From the NCBI GenBank assembly GCA_002336115.1, contig DDEN01000024.1, positions 32,966-96,965 of the forward strand: DNA of 64,000 nucleotides, given 5' to 3'. This stretch comes from Chitinophagaceae bacterium UBA1953 (lineage in GTDB: Bacteria > Bacteroidota > Bacteroidia > Chitinophagales > Chitinophagaceae). Positions 24,759-33,786 of this stretch are shown here, piece by piece. How positions within the stretch are numbered: the first letter of the stretch is position 1; each line of letters opens with the position of its first letter. The notes under the pieces were generated by a model. The model saw nothing but the letters and a program-made list of their open reading frames with translations. It searched no databases and was not told the DNA's origin. The position numbers were made by a program, and so were the translations under genes.

Positions 24759-25721
24759 ATGATTAGTGCCGATTTTTTTTCCCGTTTGCTTCATCAACCC
24801 GAACTGTTGTCAGAAGTTTCTGCTGAAGAGTTGGAACAGTTGAGCAATCAGTACCCCTGGTTTGGCACAGCTCATTTACTGCTTGCAGCCAAAATGAAAC
24901 AAACCGGTCATATATCAACTCACCAGCAGGAGCAAAAAGCTGCTTTGTATTTCAATCATACATTATTCTTTAATCAGGAATTGAAATCATTTTCAGCTTT
25001 AGTGAATGATAAGGCTGTTTCATTAATTTCCTCTCCCAATTTTACAGATGAAGACCGTTTAATTGACGAAACTGATGCGGTGCTGGATGCAGAAGCATTG
25101 ATTGAAATGGAAACATTGGCAGAAGAAGAACATTCGCCGGTATCGGATGCTGTGCTGGACGCACAGATTCTGGTTGAAGCAGAAACACTAAGAGAAGAAC
25201 TGGATGCTGCTGTAAATGATTCGGTTCTGGATGCCGGAATACTGGTAAATGCTGAAAATGACAAAGAAGATCAATATCATTTTATTGAAAAGGAAGCCCA
25301 AACCGAAGCAACAGAAAGCACAATTGCAGAACCAGTTGCAGCAAAGCCTGAGCCCTTATTAACGTTTGAGCCTTATCATACTGTAGATTATTTTGCATCG
25401 CAGGGAATCCGACTGCAGGAAGATAAATTTGGAAACGACCGGCTTGGTCAGCAGGTAAAAAGCTTTACTCAGTGGCTGAAGTCGATGAAGAAAATTTATG
25501 TTGAAGAACAACAGGAACTGAACGCATCGGAAGAAAAAGCTGTTGTATCAAAAGCTTCAGAAAGCAACCAGCGTGAAGAAGTAGTTACAGAAGCAATGGC
25601 CGGTGTACTGGTAAAACAGGGAAAACTGCCGCAAGCCATTGAATTATATAACAAATTAAGTTTGCTGCATCCCGAAAAAAGCGCTTACTTTGCAGCCCTG
25701 ATTAAAGAATTAAATTCATAA
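24759..25721 (+). CDS. Conserved hypothetical protein with acidic 24-residue repeats and TPR-like C-terminus
   Basis: 320 aa from ATG 24759 (a TTG at 24750 is possible). The N-terminal helical part (SADFFSRLLHQPELLSEVSA) is followed by three acidic repeats of about 24 residues (DAVLDAEALIEMETLAEEEH, DAVLDAQILVEAETLREELD, DSVLDAGILVNAEND). The C-terminus looks like a single TPR (GVLVKQGKLPQAIELYNKLS). No signal peptide. Found between lptE and secG in related genomes; role unknown, possibly a scaffold. Confidence 0.7.
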   Translation: MISADFFSRLLHQPELLSEVSAEELEQLSNQYPWFGTAHLLLAAKMKQTGHISTHQQEQKAALYFNHTLFFNQELKSFSALVNDKAVSLISSPNFTDEDRLIDETDAVLDAEALIEMETLAEEEHSPVSDAVLDAQILVEAETLREELDAAVNDSVLDAGILVNAENDKEDQYHFIEKEAQTEATESTIAEPVAAKPEPLLTFEPYHTVDYFASQGIRLQEDKFGNDRLGQQVKSFTQWLKSMKKIYVEEQQELNASEEKAVVSKASESNQREEVVTEAMAGVLVKQGKLPQAIELYNKLSLLHPEKSAYFAALIKELNS

Positions 25722-25724
25722 ACA

Positions 25725-26060
25725 ATGACTTGGTTATTTCTCATACTGGTATTATTAGCCAGTGGTTTGTTAGGATTTGTAGTGTTGGTTCAAAACCCTA
25801 AGGGTGGTGGTCTCAGTGGTTCTGTAGCAGGTTTCAGCAATCAGTTTATGGGCGTTAAACAAACAACCGATGTACTTGAAAAAGGCACATGGTTATTCGC
25901 TGCAATTGTTGGAGTTCTTTGTTTGGTTTCAAGCCTGTTTATTTCAAGCACTGAAAGCAAGGCAGGTTCGGGTGGCATTGAAAAAGTTCCTGTTAACCAA
26001 CCTGTAAAACCTGCATCATCAGGCAATACAGTTCCTTTCCCTGCACAAGGCTCCAAATAA
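25725..26060 (+). CDS. secG: Preprotein translocase subunit SecG
   Basis: 111 aa with two membrane segments (about 2-24 and 50-72) and the family motif VLVQNPKGGGLSGSVAGFSN. It assists SecYE during protein export. The tail after residue 75 is low-complexity, rich in P, K and S. It starts 3 bp after the TPR-like gene and is followed by a terminator. Confidence 0.93.
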   Translation: MTWLFLILVLLASGLLGFVVLVQNPKGGGLSGSVAGFSNQFMGVKQTTDVLEKGTWLFAAIVGVLCLVSSLFISSTESKAGSGGIEKVPVNQPVKPASSGNTVPFPAQGSK

Positions 26061-26079
26061 GTTTAAAAATATTTTACTT

Positions 26080-26109
26080 AACCCCGTCCATATGGTCGGG
26101 GTTTTTTAT
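26080..26109 (+). terminator. Terminator after secG
   Basis: ACCCCGTCCATATGGTCGGGGT hairpin spanning 26081-26102 (one T-T mismatch), followed by TTTTTTATT. Confidence 0.85.
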
Positions 26110-26204
26110 TTTATTTTGAAGAAGAGATTAAAATGGCTCAACAATTGTTATTATACAGCTTCCATTAGTATAGTATTACCCGATGAAAACTCAAATTCAA
26201 TAAA

Positions 26205-27227
26205 ATGAAAAAGATTCTTCTTATACTTCTACTGTTCCTGTTACTTATTGTTCTTGTATTTGCTTATAAGTTATTTGGCCCTGCCACAAATTTCAGCGAA
26301 GCAAAAAAGTATCTGTACATCCATACCGGTCATGCAACAAAAGCCGATGTAATGAATTCACTCAACGACTCTGGCTATTTCAGCAATCCGGTTTTGTTTC
26401 AAACAGCAGCAGGAAAATTAAAGGTGTGGGAGCGCCTGCGGCCCGGTAAATATGAAATTGCAAAAGGAAGCAGCTTATTTACACTGATAAGAAAACTGCG
26501 TAACGGTTCCCAAACACCTGTAAATTTTGTCATTACTAAACTGCGTACCAAAAAAGACTTTGCTGCATTGGTTGGGCGAAAGTTTGAATCAGACTCATCT
26601 CTCTTCTTTCATTACATCACCAGCAACGATTCGTTACGTAAATACAACCTTGATACAAACACGGTAATGACCGCTGTATTTCCCAATACGTATTCGCTTT
26701 TATGGAACAGCAATCCCAACCGGATATTTTCTAAACTGAACGAAGAGCGTAAAAAGTTCTGGACAGAAGAACGCAAACAAAAAGCTAAAGCATCCGGTTT
26801 TACACCTGAGCAGGTTTATACTCTTGCCTCAATAATTGAAGAAGAAACCTTGCAGGATGATGAAAAAGGCACCATTGCAAGTGTGTACATCAACAGGCTG
26901 AAGAAAGGAATGTATCTTGGCGCTGATCCAACAGTGAAATTTGCTGTCGGAGATTTTTCCCTGAAACGTATTTACCTGGGGCATATTAATTCAACAGCAT
27001 CTTCGCCTTATAATACATATAAAAACAAAGGTTTGCCACCCGGCCCTATTTGTACGCCATCAGAAAAAACAATTGATGCCGTATTAAATGCGGAAAAAAC
27101 AGATTACCTGTTTTTCTGTGCAAAGCCAAACAGCAACGGCCATCATGCTTTTGCAGCAACCGATAAAGAACATGCCATTAATGCAAAAGCATACCAGCAA
27201 TGGCTCGATAGCATGAAGATTCAGTAA
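26205..27227 (+). CDS. mltG: Endolytic murein transglycosylase
   Basis: 340 aa. One N-terminal membrane anchor (ILLILLLFLLLIVLVFAY), a LysM-like part, then the YceG domain with the catalytic glutamate in LASIIEEETLQDDEKGTIAS (about 208-227) and YINRLKKGMYLGADPTVKFA. It cuts nascent glycan strands to terminate peptidoglycan polymerisation. Preceded by the secG terminator, so it has its own promoter. Confidence 0.93.
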   Translation: MKKILLILLLFLLLIVLVFAYKLFGPATNFSEAKKYLYIHTGHATKADVMNSLNDSGYFSNPVLFQTAAGKLKVWERLRPGKYEIAKGSSLFTLIRKLRNGSQTPVNFVITKLRTKKDFAALVGRKFESDSSLFFHYITSNDSLRKYNLDTNTVMTAVFPNTYSLLWNSNPNRIFSKLNEERKKFWTEERKQKAKASGFTPEQVYTLASIIEEETLQDDEKGTIASVYINRLKKGMYLGADPTVKFAVGDFSLKRIYLGHINSTASSPYNTYKNKGLPPGPICTPSEKTIDAVLNAEKTDYLFFCAKPNSNGHHAFAATDKEHAINAKAYQQWLDSMKIQ

Positions 27228-27260
27228 CCTGTTTTTGAAAAAGTATTTACTTTGTTAACC

Positions 27261-28235
27261 ATGAGTATTGGAAAATTCATATACCGTCTGCCAGTTGTAC
27301 GATCACTTGTGCGGATGAGTAAGCGATTGAAGCCTCCCGGGTTTGAAGGAATTGCCCTGTACGATGTAATTATCTTCTTTTTTAAACAGGTAAGAACAGT
27401 TGGCCTTAACCAGCGGGCAGCAGCTATCTCATTCAACTTTATTATGGCCATCCCACCTGCCTGTATTTTTCTGTTTTCACTTGTTCCGTTGATGCCCATT
27501 GCAGATCAGTTCTATAAAGAAGTTGATTCTTTCATCCGTGATCTTACACCAAATGCAGCAACAAGAAATATTGTTGAAAATTTTTTAGACGATTTTTTCC
27601 GCAGACCGAAAAACAGCATGTTGTCAATTGGATTCCTAACCTCACTTTACTTTTCTTCAAACGGTGTACTGGGAATTATTCACAGTTTTAACCGTTCCAT
27701 TCATGAGCAGGAAAGCAAAGTATTTTTTGCATACAGGTGGAAAGCAATCAAACTCACTTTCATCATTATGCTGCTGTTTGCTTCAAGTATGATTTTACTT
27801 ATTACGCAGGGGGCTTTATTTAACTGGCTGCTGAAACAATTAAATATTTACAGTGTAGCCATTAAATGGCTAATTATCGTTTTCCGGTGGGTGATTATCA
27901 TCGGGCTGTTCTTTTATTCCATTGCATTTATTTACCGTCATGCACCTTCGGTTGAGAAAAAATGGAAGTTGGTTTCGCCGGGATCAATACTTGCAAGTTT
28001 CCTCATCATTGTTTTTACGTTTATTTTCTCATTCTGGATTAACAATTTCGCTTCGTACAGTATTTATGGTTCAATTGGAACGATCCTGATCCTGATGATC
28101 TTTATCAACTCCATTGCAACAGTATTGCTCATAGGATTTGAAGTAAACGTCAGCATTAAATTGCTGAAAAAGCTTTCTGAACAAAGGCAACTGGAAGATG
28201 CAGGCAAAGTGCTTGCTGATAAAAAATCGGTATAA
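27261..28235 (+). CDS. YihY/BrkB-family inner-membrane protein
   Basis: 324 aa from ATG 27261. Six hydrophobic segments and the family motifs QRAAAISFNFIMAIPPACIF, SNGVLGIIHSFN and YGSIGTILILMIFINSIATV. Once annotated as RNase BN, the family is now only known as a multi-pass membrane protein of unknown transport role. 33 bp after mltG, probably co-transcribed. Confidence 0.88.
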   Translation: MSIGKFIYRLPVVRSLVRMSKRLKPPGFEGIALYDVIIFFFKQVRTVGLNQRAAAISFNFIMAIPPACIFLFSLVPLMPIADQFYKEVDSFIRDLTPNAATRNIVENFLDDFFRRPKNSMLSIGFLTSLYFSSNGVLGIIHSFNRSIHEQESKVFFAYRWKAIKLTFIIMLLFASSMILLITQGALFNWLLKQLNIYSVAIKWLIIVFRWVIIIGLFFYSIAFIYRHAPSVEKKWKLVSPGSILASFLIIVFTFIFSFWINNFASYSIYGSIGTILILMIFINSIATVLLIGFEVNVSIKLLKKLSEQRQLEDAGKVLADKKSV

Positions 28236-28258
28236 TACCGGTAAGAGCTATTGAGAAC

Positions 28259-28873
28259 TTAATCCTGTTGCTGAACAGATTCAATATCATCCGGTAAAAA
28301 TCCCCATTGATCCAGCAACTCATTAAATGTGGCGTGATCAAGCCGTTGCTGTTTATAATGCCCGGCATCTGTTTTCTGGCGCAGCGCTTCATAAATACTT
28401 ACTGCACATGCAACAGAAATGTTGAGAGACTGGATGATTCCCATTTGCGGGATTAGAAAATTTCCATCTGCCAATGCTCTTATTTCTTCACTTACACCCG
28501 CATGTTCGTTGCCAAAAACAAGTGCCACACTCTCTGTGAAATTAATATCGTAAAGGCTTACAGCATCACTGCTAAGGTGGGTGGTATAAATTTTTGAATA
28601 TTTTTTCCTGATGGCTTTAAAGCATTCCTCTACATTGGAATACTGGTGAATAGTAAGCCACTTTGCTGCACTTGAAGAACTTCGGGCACCCCATTTTTTA
28701 TGGCGGGGAATTTTATTGGTCAACACGTAAACCTCCTGTATGCCTACAGCATCACAGGTACGCATAACGGCTGATATATTGTGCGGATCAAAAACATTTT
28801 CAAGCACCACTGTAAGATCGGGCTGACGTTTATGCAATACGGAAAGCAAACGTTCTCTTCGTTCTGGAGTCAT
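28259..28873 (-). CDS. trmH: SpoU/TrmH-family tRNA (guanosine-2'-O-)-methyltransferase
   Basis: 204 aa from ATG 28873 (a TTG at 28882 adds three residues). SPOUT motifs: ENVFDPHNISAVMRTCDAVG (motif 1), LVFGNEHAGVSEE (motif 2) and IPQMGIIQSLNISVACAVSI (motif 3, knot). The close fit to E. coli TrmH in motif 1 and the C-terminal extension suggest Gm18 methylation of tRNA. Convergent with yihY, with 23 bp between the stops. Confidence 0.85.
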   Translation of the reverse strand: MTPERRERLLSVLHKRQPDLTVVLENVFDPHNISAVMRTCDAVGIQEVYVLTNKIPRHKKWGARSSSSAAKWLTIHQYSNVEECFKAIRKKYSKIYTTHLSSDAVSLYDINFTESVALVFGNEHAGVSEEIRALADGNFLIPQMGIIQSLNISVACAVSIYEALRQKTDAGHYKQQRLDHATFNELLDQWGFLPDDIESVQQQD

Positions 28874-28891
28874 AAATTGCAATTAACAATG

Positions 28892-30016
28892 TTACACACG
28901 AATATAAATTTTCTTTTTATCCATGATGTAGCCAATAAGCCAGCAAAATAACATATAAACAACTGCAAACATCAACGAACCGGTATAAGCACCAAAATGA
29001 CTGAACACATTTTTATAAATCCAGGGAAATAGAGGTGTTTTTTTATCAAGATGGATGTAAAACAAAACAGTTACCATTAACTCACTCAGCAGGTAAATAA
29101 CAAGAGGGTTTTTGCCGAAAACCTCAAAAAAATACGTCCATTTCGTTTTTCCCAGAAAATCGATTACATAAATGATTGCTGATATAATGATACAGTCGAG
29201 CCCTGTGGTATAAAGTACAAAGGAACTTGTCCATAACTTTTTATTGATCGGGAACACCATATCCCAGAAATAAGCCGTTACAACAAGTGTAACACCTGCA
29301 AGCAATAATTTGGTCAATACTTCATACGTTTTCCCTTTTTCCTGTATAAATTTTCCAACCATATAACCAATCACAACGTTTACAACTGCAGGAAATGTGC
29401 TTAAAAAACCTTCAGGATCAAAAGCAATTCCCTCACCATGATACAAATGTTTATCGCCAAGCAGCCACAGGTCAATCTGCTGGCCAATATTCCCCGTCAT
29501 TGTAAACTGCTTACCGGCTTCTCCTAAAAACAGCAACAACAACCAATAGCCAATCAGGAATATAACACTTATAATTACTGTCACTCTCAATTTCAGAAAA
29601 TGAATCATTAACGCAGCAATTCCATAACATAAAGCAATACGTTGCAGCACCCCGAAAACCCTTGTTGTTGATACAGGAAAAGGCAAAATATTCAGTTCTT
29701 TATCCAGCTTAAAGAACGGGAACCAATACATCAAATACCCAAGCAGAAAAATAATGAGAGTTCGTTTCAATATTTTCGCAACAACATATCCATCCGCTTT
29801 AGAAGCCCACTTAAGCATAACAAAGCTCAACGCATTTCCAACAGCAAATAAAAAAGAAGGAAAAACCAGATCGGTTGGGGTAAATCCGTGCCATGATGCA
29901 TGTTCCAAAGGAGCAAATGTTGTAGGCCCGTTACCCGGTGTGTTTACAATAATCATAAAGCACACTGTCATACCACGAAAAACATCGAGAGCTGTAAAGC
30001 GTTGGTTGGTTGCCAT
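28892..30016 (-). CDS. NagX/HGSNAT-like acyltransferase-family membrane protein (DUF5009)
   Basis: 374 aa, about ten membrane segments. It starts RFTALDVFRGMTVCFMIIVN and has WHGFTPTDLVFPSFLFAVGN, the signature of the family related to human heparan-alpha-glucosaminide N-acetyltransferase. These proteins are thought to acetylate amino-sugars across the membrane; the bacterial NagX name comes from chitin/GlcNAc loci. The substrate here is unknown. A 45-nt inverted repeat (30059-30103) lies 43 bp upstream. Confidence 0.85.
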   Translation of the reverse strand: MATNQRFTALDVFRGMTVCFMIIVNTPGNGPTTFAPLEHASWHGFTPTDLVFPSFLFAVGNALSFVMLKWASKADGYVVAKILKRTLIIFLLGYLMYWFPFFKLDKELNILPFPVSTTRVFGVLQRIALCYGIAALMIHFLKLRVTVIISVIFLIGYWLLLLFLGEAGKQFTMTGNIGQQIDLWLLGDKHLYHGEGIAFDPEGFLSTFPAVVNVVIGYMVGKFIQEKGKTYEVLTKLLLAGVTLVVTAYFWDMVFPINKKLWTSSFVLYTTGLDCIIISAIIYVIDFLGKTKWTYFFEVFGKNPLVIYLLSELMVTVLFYIHLDKKTPLFPWIYKNVFSHFGAYTGSLMFAVVYMLFCWLIGYIMDKKKIYIRV

Positions 30017-30058
30017 TTTTTAATTGAAATAATTTATAGTTCACAATCTCTCCCATCT

Positions 30059-30103
30059 GAATATGTTGTTTGCGTTTGTTTAACCAAAGCAAGCAACATA
30101 TTC
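30059..30103. promoter_or_regulatory. 45-nt inverted repeat upstream of the NagX-like gene
   Basis: GAATATGTTGTTTGC pairs with GCAAGCAACATATTC (14 of 15, one G-T), and GTTTG/CAAAG extends the stem towards a TTTAAC loop. It could be an operator or a structured 5' leader. The rest of 30104-30343 is AT-rich with nothing recognised. Confidence 0.5.
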
Positions 30104-30343
30104 ATTAAGAAATTTTTTATTCATCAGGATTATTTTTCTGCTTTTGAATACTAAGAGATTTTTATCAACTACATCTTTTGTGTAAAGAAAGCAATATAAA
30201 GTCCTGTTTAAATGAAGCTACAACAGTTTCTTTAATTTCAGGAAGAATAAAAAAGGATATTGAATTCATTTTGAAAACAGGTTTGTTGTCCGGTAAATCA
30301 AAACAACTTATATGAACTTATTTTAGGCGAGATAAATTTCCCA

Positions 30344-30383
30344 AATAAGAAAGCCTCACTTTTTTAGTGAAGCTTTCTTATTT
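30344..30383. terminator. Terminator of tRNA-Pro transcript
   Basis: AATAAGAAAGC...GCTTTCTTATT, with CTCACT/AGTGA around a T5 loop. It lies 4 bp beyond the tRNA 3' end on the minus strand. Confidence 0.75.
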
Positions 30384-30386
30384 CTG

Positions 30387-30460
30387 TCGGGACGACTAGA
30401 TTCGAACTAGCGACCCCTTGCACCCCATGCAAGTGCGCTACCGGGCTGCGCTACGTCCCG
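30387..30460 (-). tRNA. tRNA-Pro (anticodon GGG)
   Basis: 74 nt on the minus strand. Acceptor CGGGACG pairs with CGTCCCG, discriminator A. The anticodon arm is CTTGC-ATGGGGT-GCAAG with GGG at 34-36 and G37. The T arm contains GTTCGAATC. CCA is not encoded. Standalone gene with its own terminator. Confidence 0.96.
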
Positions 30461-30581
30461 AAACCGGAAATTAAAATTCATTGCCGAATTTCAACGGGCT
30501 GCAAATGTAAGATTTAAATCTATTTGCTACAAAATCAATCAAAAAAAACGATCTTAGCAGCGCATTAATCGGAACTCCTTC

Positions 30582-31847
30582 ATGACTATTCTCATCAGGC
30601 AGGCGCATATTATCGATCCGGGTTCAGTTTATCACTCCACTATTCAGGATGTATTTATTGATAATGGCCGGATTAAACAAATTGGTCAACTTCAAAACAT
30701 AACAGCCGACCAGGTTATTGAACAACCAAACCTTCATCTTTCGCCGGGATGGGTTGATCTGTTTGCTCATTTCTGCGATCCGGGTTTTGAATACAAAGAA
30801 ACATTGGAAACAGGTATTGCAGCAGCAGCAGCCGGCGGCTTTACTGAAGTAATGGTTTTGCCCAATACAAATCCAATAGTGGCAGGTAAATCGCAGGTTG
30901 AATACATTGTGCAGAAATCGAAAAATGCGGTAGTAAACATCCATCCGTTGGGTGCTGTAACCAAGCAAACAGAAGGAAAAGAATTAGCAGAAATGTATGA
31001 TATGCGCACAGCAGGCGCTGTGGCTTTTTCAGATGGACTTCTTCCTGTTCAATCGTCTGGCCTTTTGCTGAAAGCTTTACAATATGTAAAGGCGTTTGAT
31101 GGAACAATTATCCAGATACCCGATGATAAAACAATTGGTACGTATGGTTTAATTAATGAAGGAATTGTAAGTACAAGACTTGGACTGCCCGGCAAACCAA
31201 TGCTATCGGAAGAAATTCAGCTTTCCCGTGATATTAAACTTGCACGTTATGCAGAATCAAGATTGCACTTTACGGGTGTAACATCGCCCAAAAGCATTGA
31301 CTATATTGATCGTGCAAAAAAACATGGCATAGCTATTACCTGTTCTGTTACTCCTGCCCATTTATATTTCTGCGATGAAGACCTGCAGACTTATGATACC
31401 AATCTTAAATTATACCCTCCCTTGCGCACAGCGGCTGAAAGAGAATTGCTGAAAGAATCGGTGCTTAATGGTTCTGTTGATTGTATTACCACGCATCATG
31501 AGCCACACGAATTTGACAGTAAGATTTGCGAATTTGAATTTGCCAAGCCTGGAATGATTGGTTTGGAAAGCTGTTATGGCGTAATGGGTGCAGTTTTTGG
31601 AGAAAAGTTAACCGCAGAAAAATGGATTGAACTGATCAGTATTAATCCAAGAAAAGTTCTTGGATTACCCATTCCATCAATCAAAGAAAATGAACCGGCC
31701 AATGTAACATTATTTGATCCTTCTGCTACATATACTTTTACAGAAGATCATATCCGGTCAAATTCCCGTAATTCAGCCTTTATTGGAAAAGAGTTAAAAG
31801 GAAAAGTGATTGGAATTATTAACAGCACACAATTAAAACTCAACTAA
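30582..31847 (+). CDS. Dihydroorotase-like amidohydrolase, probably catalytically inactive
   Basis: 421 aa, full type-I dihydroorotase length with clear family motifs (SPGWVDLFAHFCDPGFEYKE, VLPNTNPIVAG, AVAFSDG, GLPGKPMLSEE, NLKLYPPLRT). Metal and catalytic residues are altered. The HxH motif is F61-A-H63. The HCED block is IPDD (about 177-180). HICHVS is LHFTGVTS. TPHHL is TPAHL. TDHAPH is THHEPH, so the catalytic Asp is missing. It is likely a non-catalytic PyrC homologue of the kind that partners aspartate transcarbamoylase. DUF4199 and glycosyltransferase genes follow. Confidence 0.8.
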   Translation: MTILIRQAHIIDPGSVYHSTIQDVFIDNGRIKQIGQLQNITADQVIEQPNLHLSPGWVDLFAHFCDPGFEYKETLETGIAAAAAGGFTEVMVLPNTNPIVAGKSQVEYIVQKSKNAVVNIHPLGAVTKQTEGKELAEMYDMRTAGAVAFSDGLLPVQSSGLLLKALQYVKAFDGTIIQIPDDKTIGTYGLINEGIVSTRLGLPGKPMLSEEIQLSRDIKLARYAESRLHFTGVTSPKSIDYIDRAKKHGIAITCSVTPAHLYFCDEDLQTYDTNLKLYPPLRTAAERELLKESVLNGSVDCITTHHEPHEFDSKICEFEFAKPGMIGLESCYGVMGAVFGEKLTAEKWIELISINPRKVLGLPIPSIKENEPANVTLFDPSATYTFTEDHIRSNSRNSAFIGKELKGKVIGIINSTQLKLN

Positions 31848-31857
31848 AACATTGTTT

Positions 31858-32370
31858 ATGGAAAAAAAGATTACTACACACTTGATGAAAGGACTTATTA
31901 TTGGTCTTGTTCTTGTTGTAATAGGAATTATGCTGCAGGTTTTTGCAATCTATGACAAATGGGTTCAATGGTCTGTTTTAGGATTATTCATTGCTGCAAT
32001 AATATGGGCATGTATTTCTTTCAGCAACGAAATGGATAACGATGTTACTTTCGGAAGCGTTTTTGTCCATGGGTTTAAGACAGCAATAATTGTAACATTA
32101 ATTGCCATAGCTTCATTCCTGATAACAAATCTTGTGATGCCTGAGTTTAAAGAGAAAGCAATGGAAATGGCAAGGACTCAAATGGAAAAGAATCCACAAA
32201 TGAATGATGAAACAATTGAGAAAGCTCTGACTTTTACAAAAAAATATTACATTCTTTTTGGAGTACTTGGCTCACTTTTTAGTTATGCATTTTTTGGAGC
32301 AATTGCAGCTTTAATTGGTGCCGGAGTAGCGAAAAAGAACCCATCTACAAACATGCCGCAAACACCATAA
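31858..32370 (+). CDS. DUF4199 membrane protein
   Basis: 170 aa from ATG 31858 (a TTG at 31852 is less likely). Four membrane segments (GLIIGLVLVVIGIMLQVFAI, WSVLGLFIAAIIWACISF, AIIVTLIAIASFLITNLVM, ILFGVLGSLFSYAFFGAIAA). Function unknown. 8 bp before a GT2 gene, the usual DUF4199-GT2 order in Bacteroidota. Confidence 0.85.
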   Translation: MEKKITTHLMKGLIIGLVLVVIGIMLQVFAIYDKWVQWSVLGLFIAAIIWACISFSNEMDNDVTFGSVFVHGFKTAIIVTLIAIASFLITNLVMPEFKEKAMEMARTQMEKNPQMNDETIEKALTFTKKYYILFGVLGSLFSYAFFGAIAALIGAGVAKKNPSTNMPQTP

Positions 32371-32378
32371 TCTGATAC

Positions 32379-33320
32379 ATGAACCTGAGTATTGTTATAC
32401 CATTAAAAGACGAATCTGAATCATTACCCGAACTGTGTTTTTGGATTGAACGTGTGGTGAATGAACAACAGTTTACTTATGAAATCATTTTAATTGATGA
32501 TGGAAGTACAGATGATTCCTGGAAAACCATTCAGCAACTGCGTTCTGTTAATGCAAACATTAAGGGAATAAAATTCCAGCGTAACTACGGTAAGTCTGCA
32601 GCTTTGAACGAAGGTTTTAAAGCAGCACAAGGCGATGTGGTGATTACAATGGATGCAGATTTGCAGGACAGCCCCGATGAAATTCCCGACCTCTACAAAA
32701 TGATTATCATTGATGGGTTTGACCTTGTAAGTGGCTGGAAGAAAAAAAGGTACGATAACAAGTTCACAAAGAATCTTCCATCGAAATTATTTAATGCTGC
32801 TACAAGAAGCATGAGTGGGATTTACCTGCACGATTTCAACTGCGGCTTAAAATCATACAACAAAAAAGTGATCAAGAGTGTTGAAGTGTATGGTGAAATG
32901 CACCGCTACATTCCGGTATTGGCAAAATGGGCAGGCTTCAGGAAGATTGGTGAAAAAATAGTAGAGCATCGCAAAAGAAAATACGGCATTACCAAATTTG
33001 GCTGGGACAGGTTTGTGAATGGTTTTCTCGATCTTGCCACCATTACATTTGTTGGAAAGTTTGGCAAACGCCCCATGCATTTCTTTGGTTTGTGGGGTAC
33101 GCTCTTCTTTCTCATTGGTTTCATCAGCAGCATTTATTTAATCGTTGCCAAACTGATTGAAAGTAATTTCAGCATCACCAACAAACCGGCATTCTTTATT
33201 GCATTAACAGCAATGATTGTTGGTGTGCAGTTGTTTCTTGCCGGATTTATTGGCGAACTGATTTCAAGAAATTCTTCTGAGCGGAATTTTTATTTGATTG
33301 AAGAAAAGGCAGGGATATAG
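32379..33320 (+). CDS. Family 2 glycosyltransferase (polyprenyl-phosphate sugar transferase type)
   Basis: 313 aa. GT-A fold with YEIILIDDGSTDDSWKTI, the DxD-like TMDADLQDSPDE and HRKRKYGITKFGWDRF, then two C-terminal membrane helices (FGLWGTLFFLIGFISSIYLI, FFIALTAMIVGVQLFLAGFI). It resembles dolichol-phosphate-mannose synthase/ArnC-like enzymes that load a sugar on undecaprenyl phosphate. Its TAG stop (33318-33320) lies inside the first bases of the repeat that flanks the GxxExxY gene. Confidence 0.9.
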   Translation: MNLSIVIPLKDESESLPELCFWIERVVNEQQFTYEIILIDDGSTDDSWKTIQQLRSVNANIKGIKFQRNYGKSAALNEGFKAAQGDVVITMDADLQDSPDEIPDLYKMIIIDGFDLVSGWKKKRYDNKFTKNLPSKLFNAATRSMSGIYLHDFNCGLKSYNKKVIKSVEVYGEMHRYIPVLAKWAGFRKIGEKIVEHRKRKYGITKFGWDRFVNGFLDLATITFVGKFGKRPMHFFGLWGTLFFLIGFISSIYLIVAKLIESNFSITNKPAFFIALTAMIVGVQLFLAGFIGELISRNSSERNFYLIEEKAGI

Positions 33321-33360
33321 AAACACGGATTTTACTGATTTGAACGGAATGTCGCAGATT
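33317..33360. repeat. Left flank repeat of the GxxExxY cassette
   Basis: ATAGAAACACGGATTTTACTGA.. shares AATAGAAACAC-type starts with 15247 and 18631. It overlaps the stop codon of the upstream glycosyltransferase. Confidence 0.7.
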
Positions 33361-33378
33361 AAAAAAAATAGTTGATCT

Positions 33379-33759
33379 ATGATAATTCATGAAGAATTAA
33401 CCAGTACAATTCTCAAATGCTTTTACAGAGTTTATAATAAACTCGGGTATGGTTTTCTTGAAAAAGTTTATGAAAACTCCTTAATTCATGAGTTGGAATG
33501 TCACAATCTTTCCTGTATTCAGCAAGCACCAATTAAAGTCTTTTATGATCAAAGGGAAGTTGGAAGTTATTTTGCAGATATTTTAGTAGAAGATATGGTT
33601 ATACTTGAACTAAAAGCAGGGGAAGGAGAAATAAAACGGGAATACGAATTACAGCTTATAAATTATCTGAAAGCTACACAATATGAAGTTGGAATGATTT
33701 TACACTTTGGAGAAAAACCATTATTTAAACGCAAAGTTTTTTCAAACGATTTTAAATAA
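33379..33759 (+). CDS. GxxExxY protein (PDDEXK_3 nuclease-like family)
   Basis: 126 aa. The family signature is G25-F-L-E28-K-V-Y31. A nuclease-like core follows, D67 in YFADILVEDM and E77-L-K79 in VILELKAGEG, then YELQLINYLKATQYEVGMIL. The family belongs to the PDDEXK superfamily; its biological role is unknown. Members are often found between inverted repeats of the AGAAACACGGATT kind, as here (33317 and 33787), which suggests a small mobile or repeat-associated cassette. It interrupts an otherwise continuous glycosyltransferase cluster. Confidence 0.88.
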   Translation: MIIHEELTSTILKCFYRVYNKLGYGFLEKVYENSLIHELECHNLSCIQQAPIKVFYDQREVGSYFADILVEDMVILELKAGEGEIKREYELQLINYLKATQYEVGMILHFGEKPLFKRKVFSNDFK

Positions 33760-33786
33760 TCTGGATATTTGAAACTATCAATTCGC

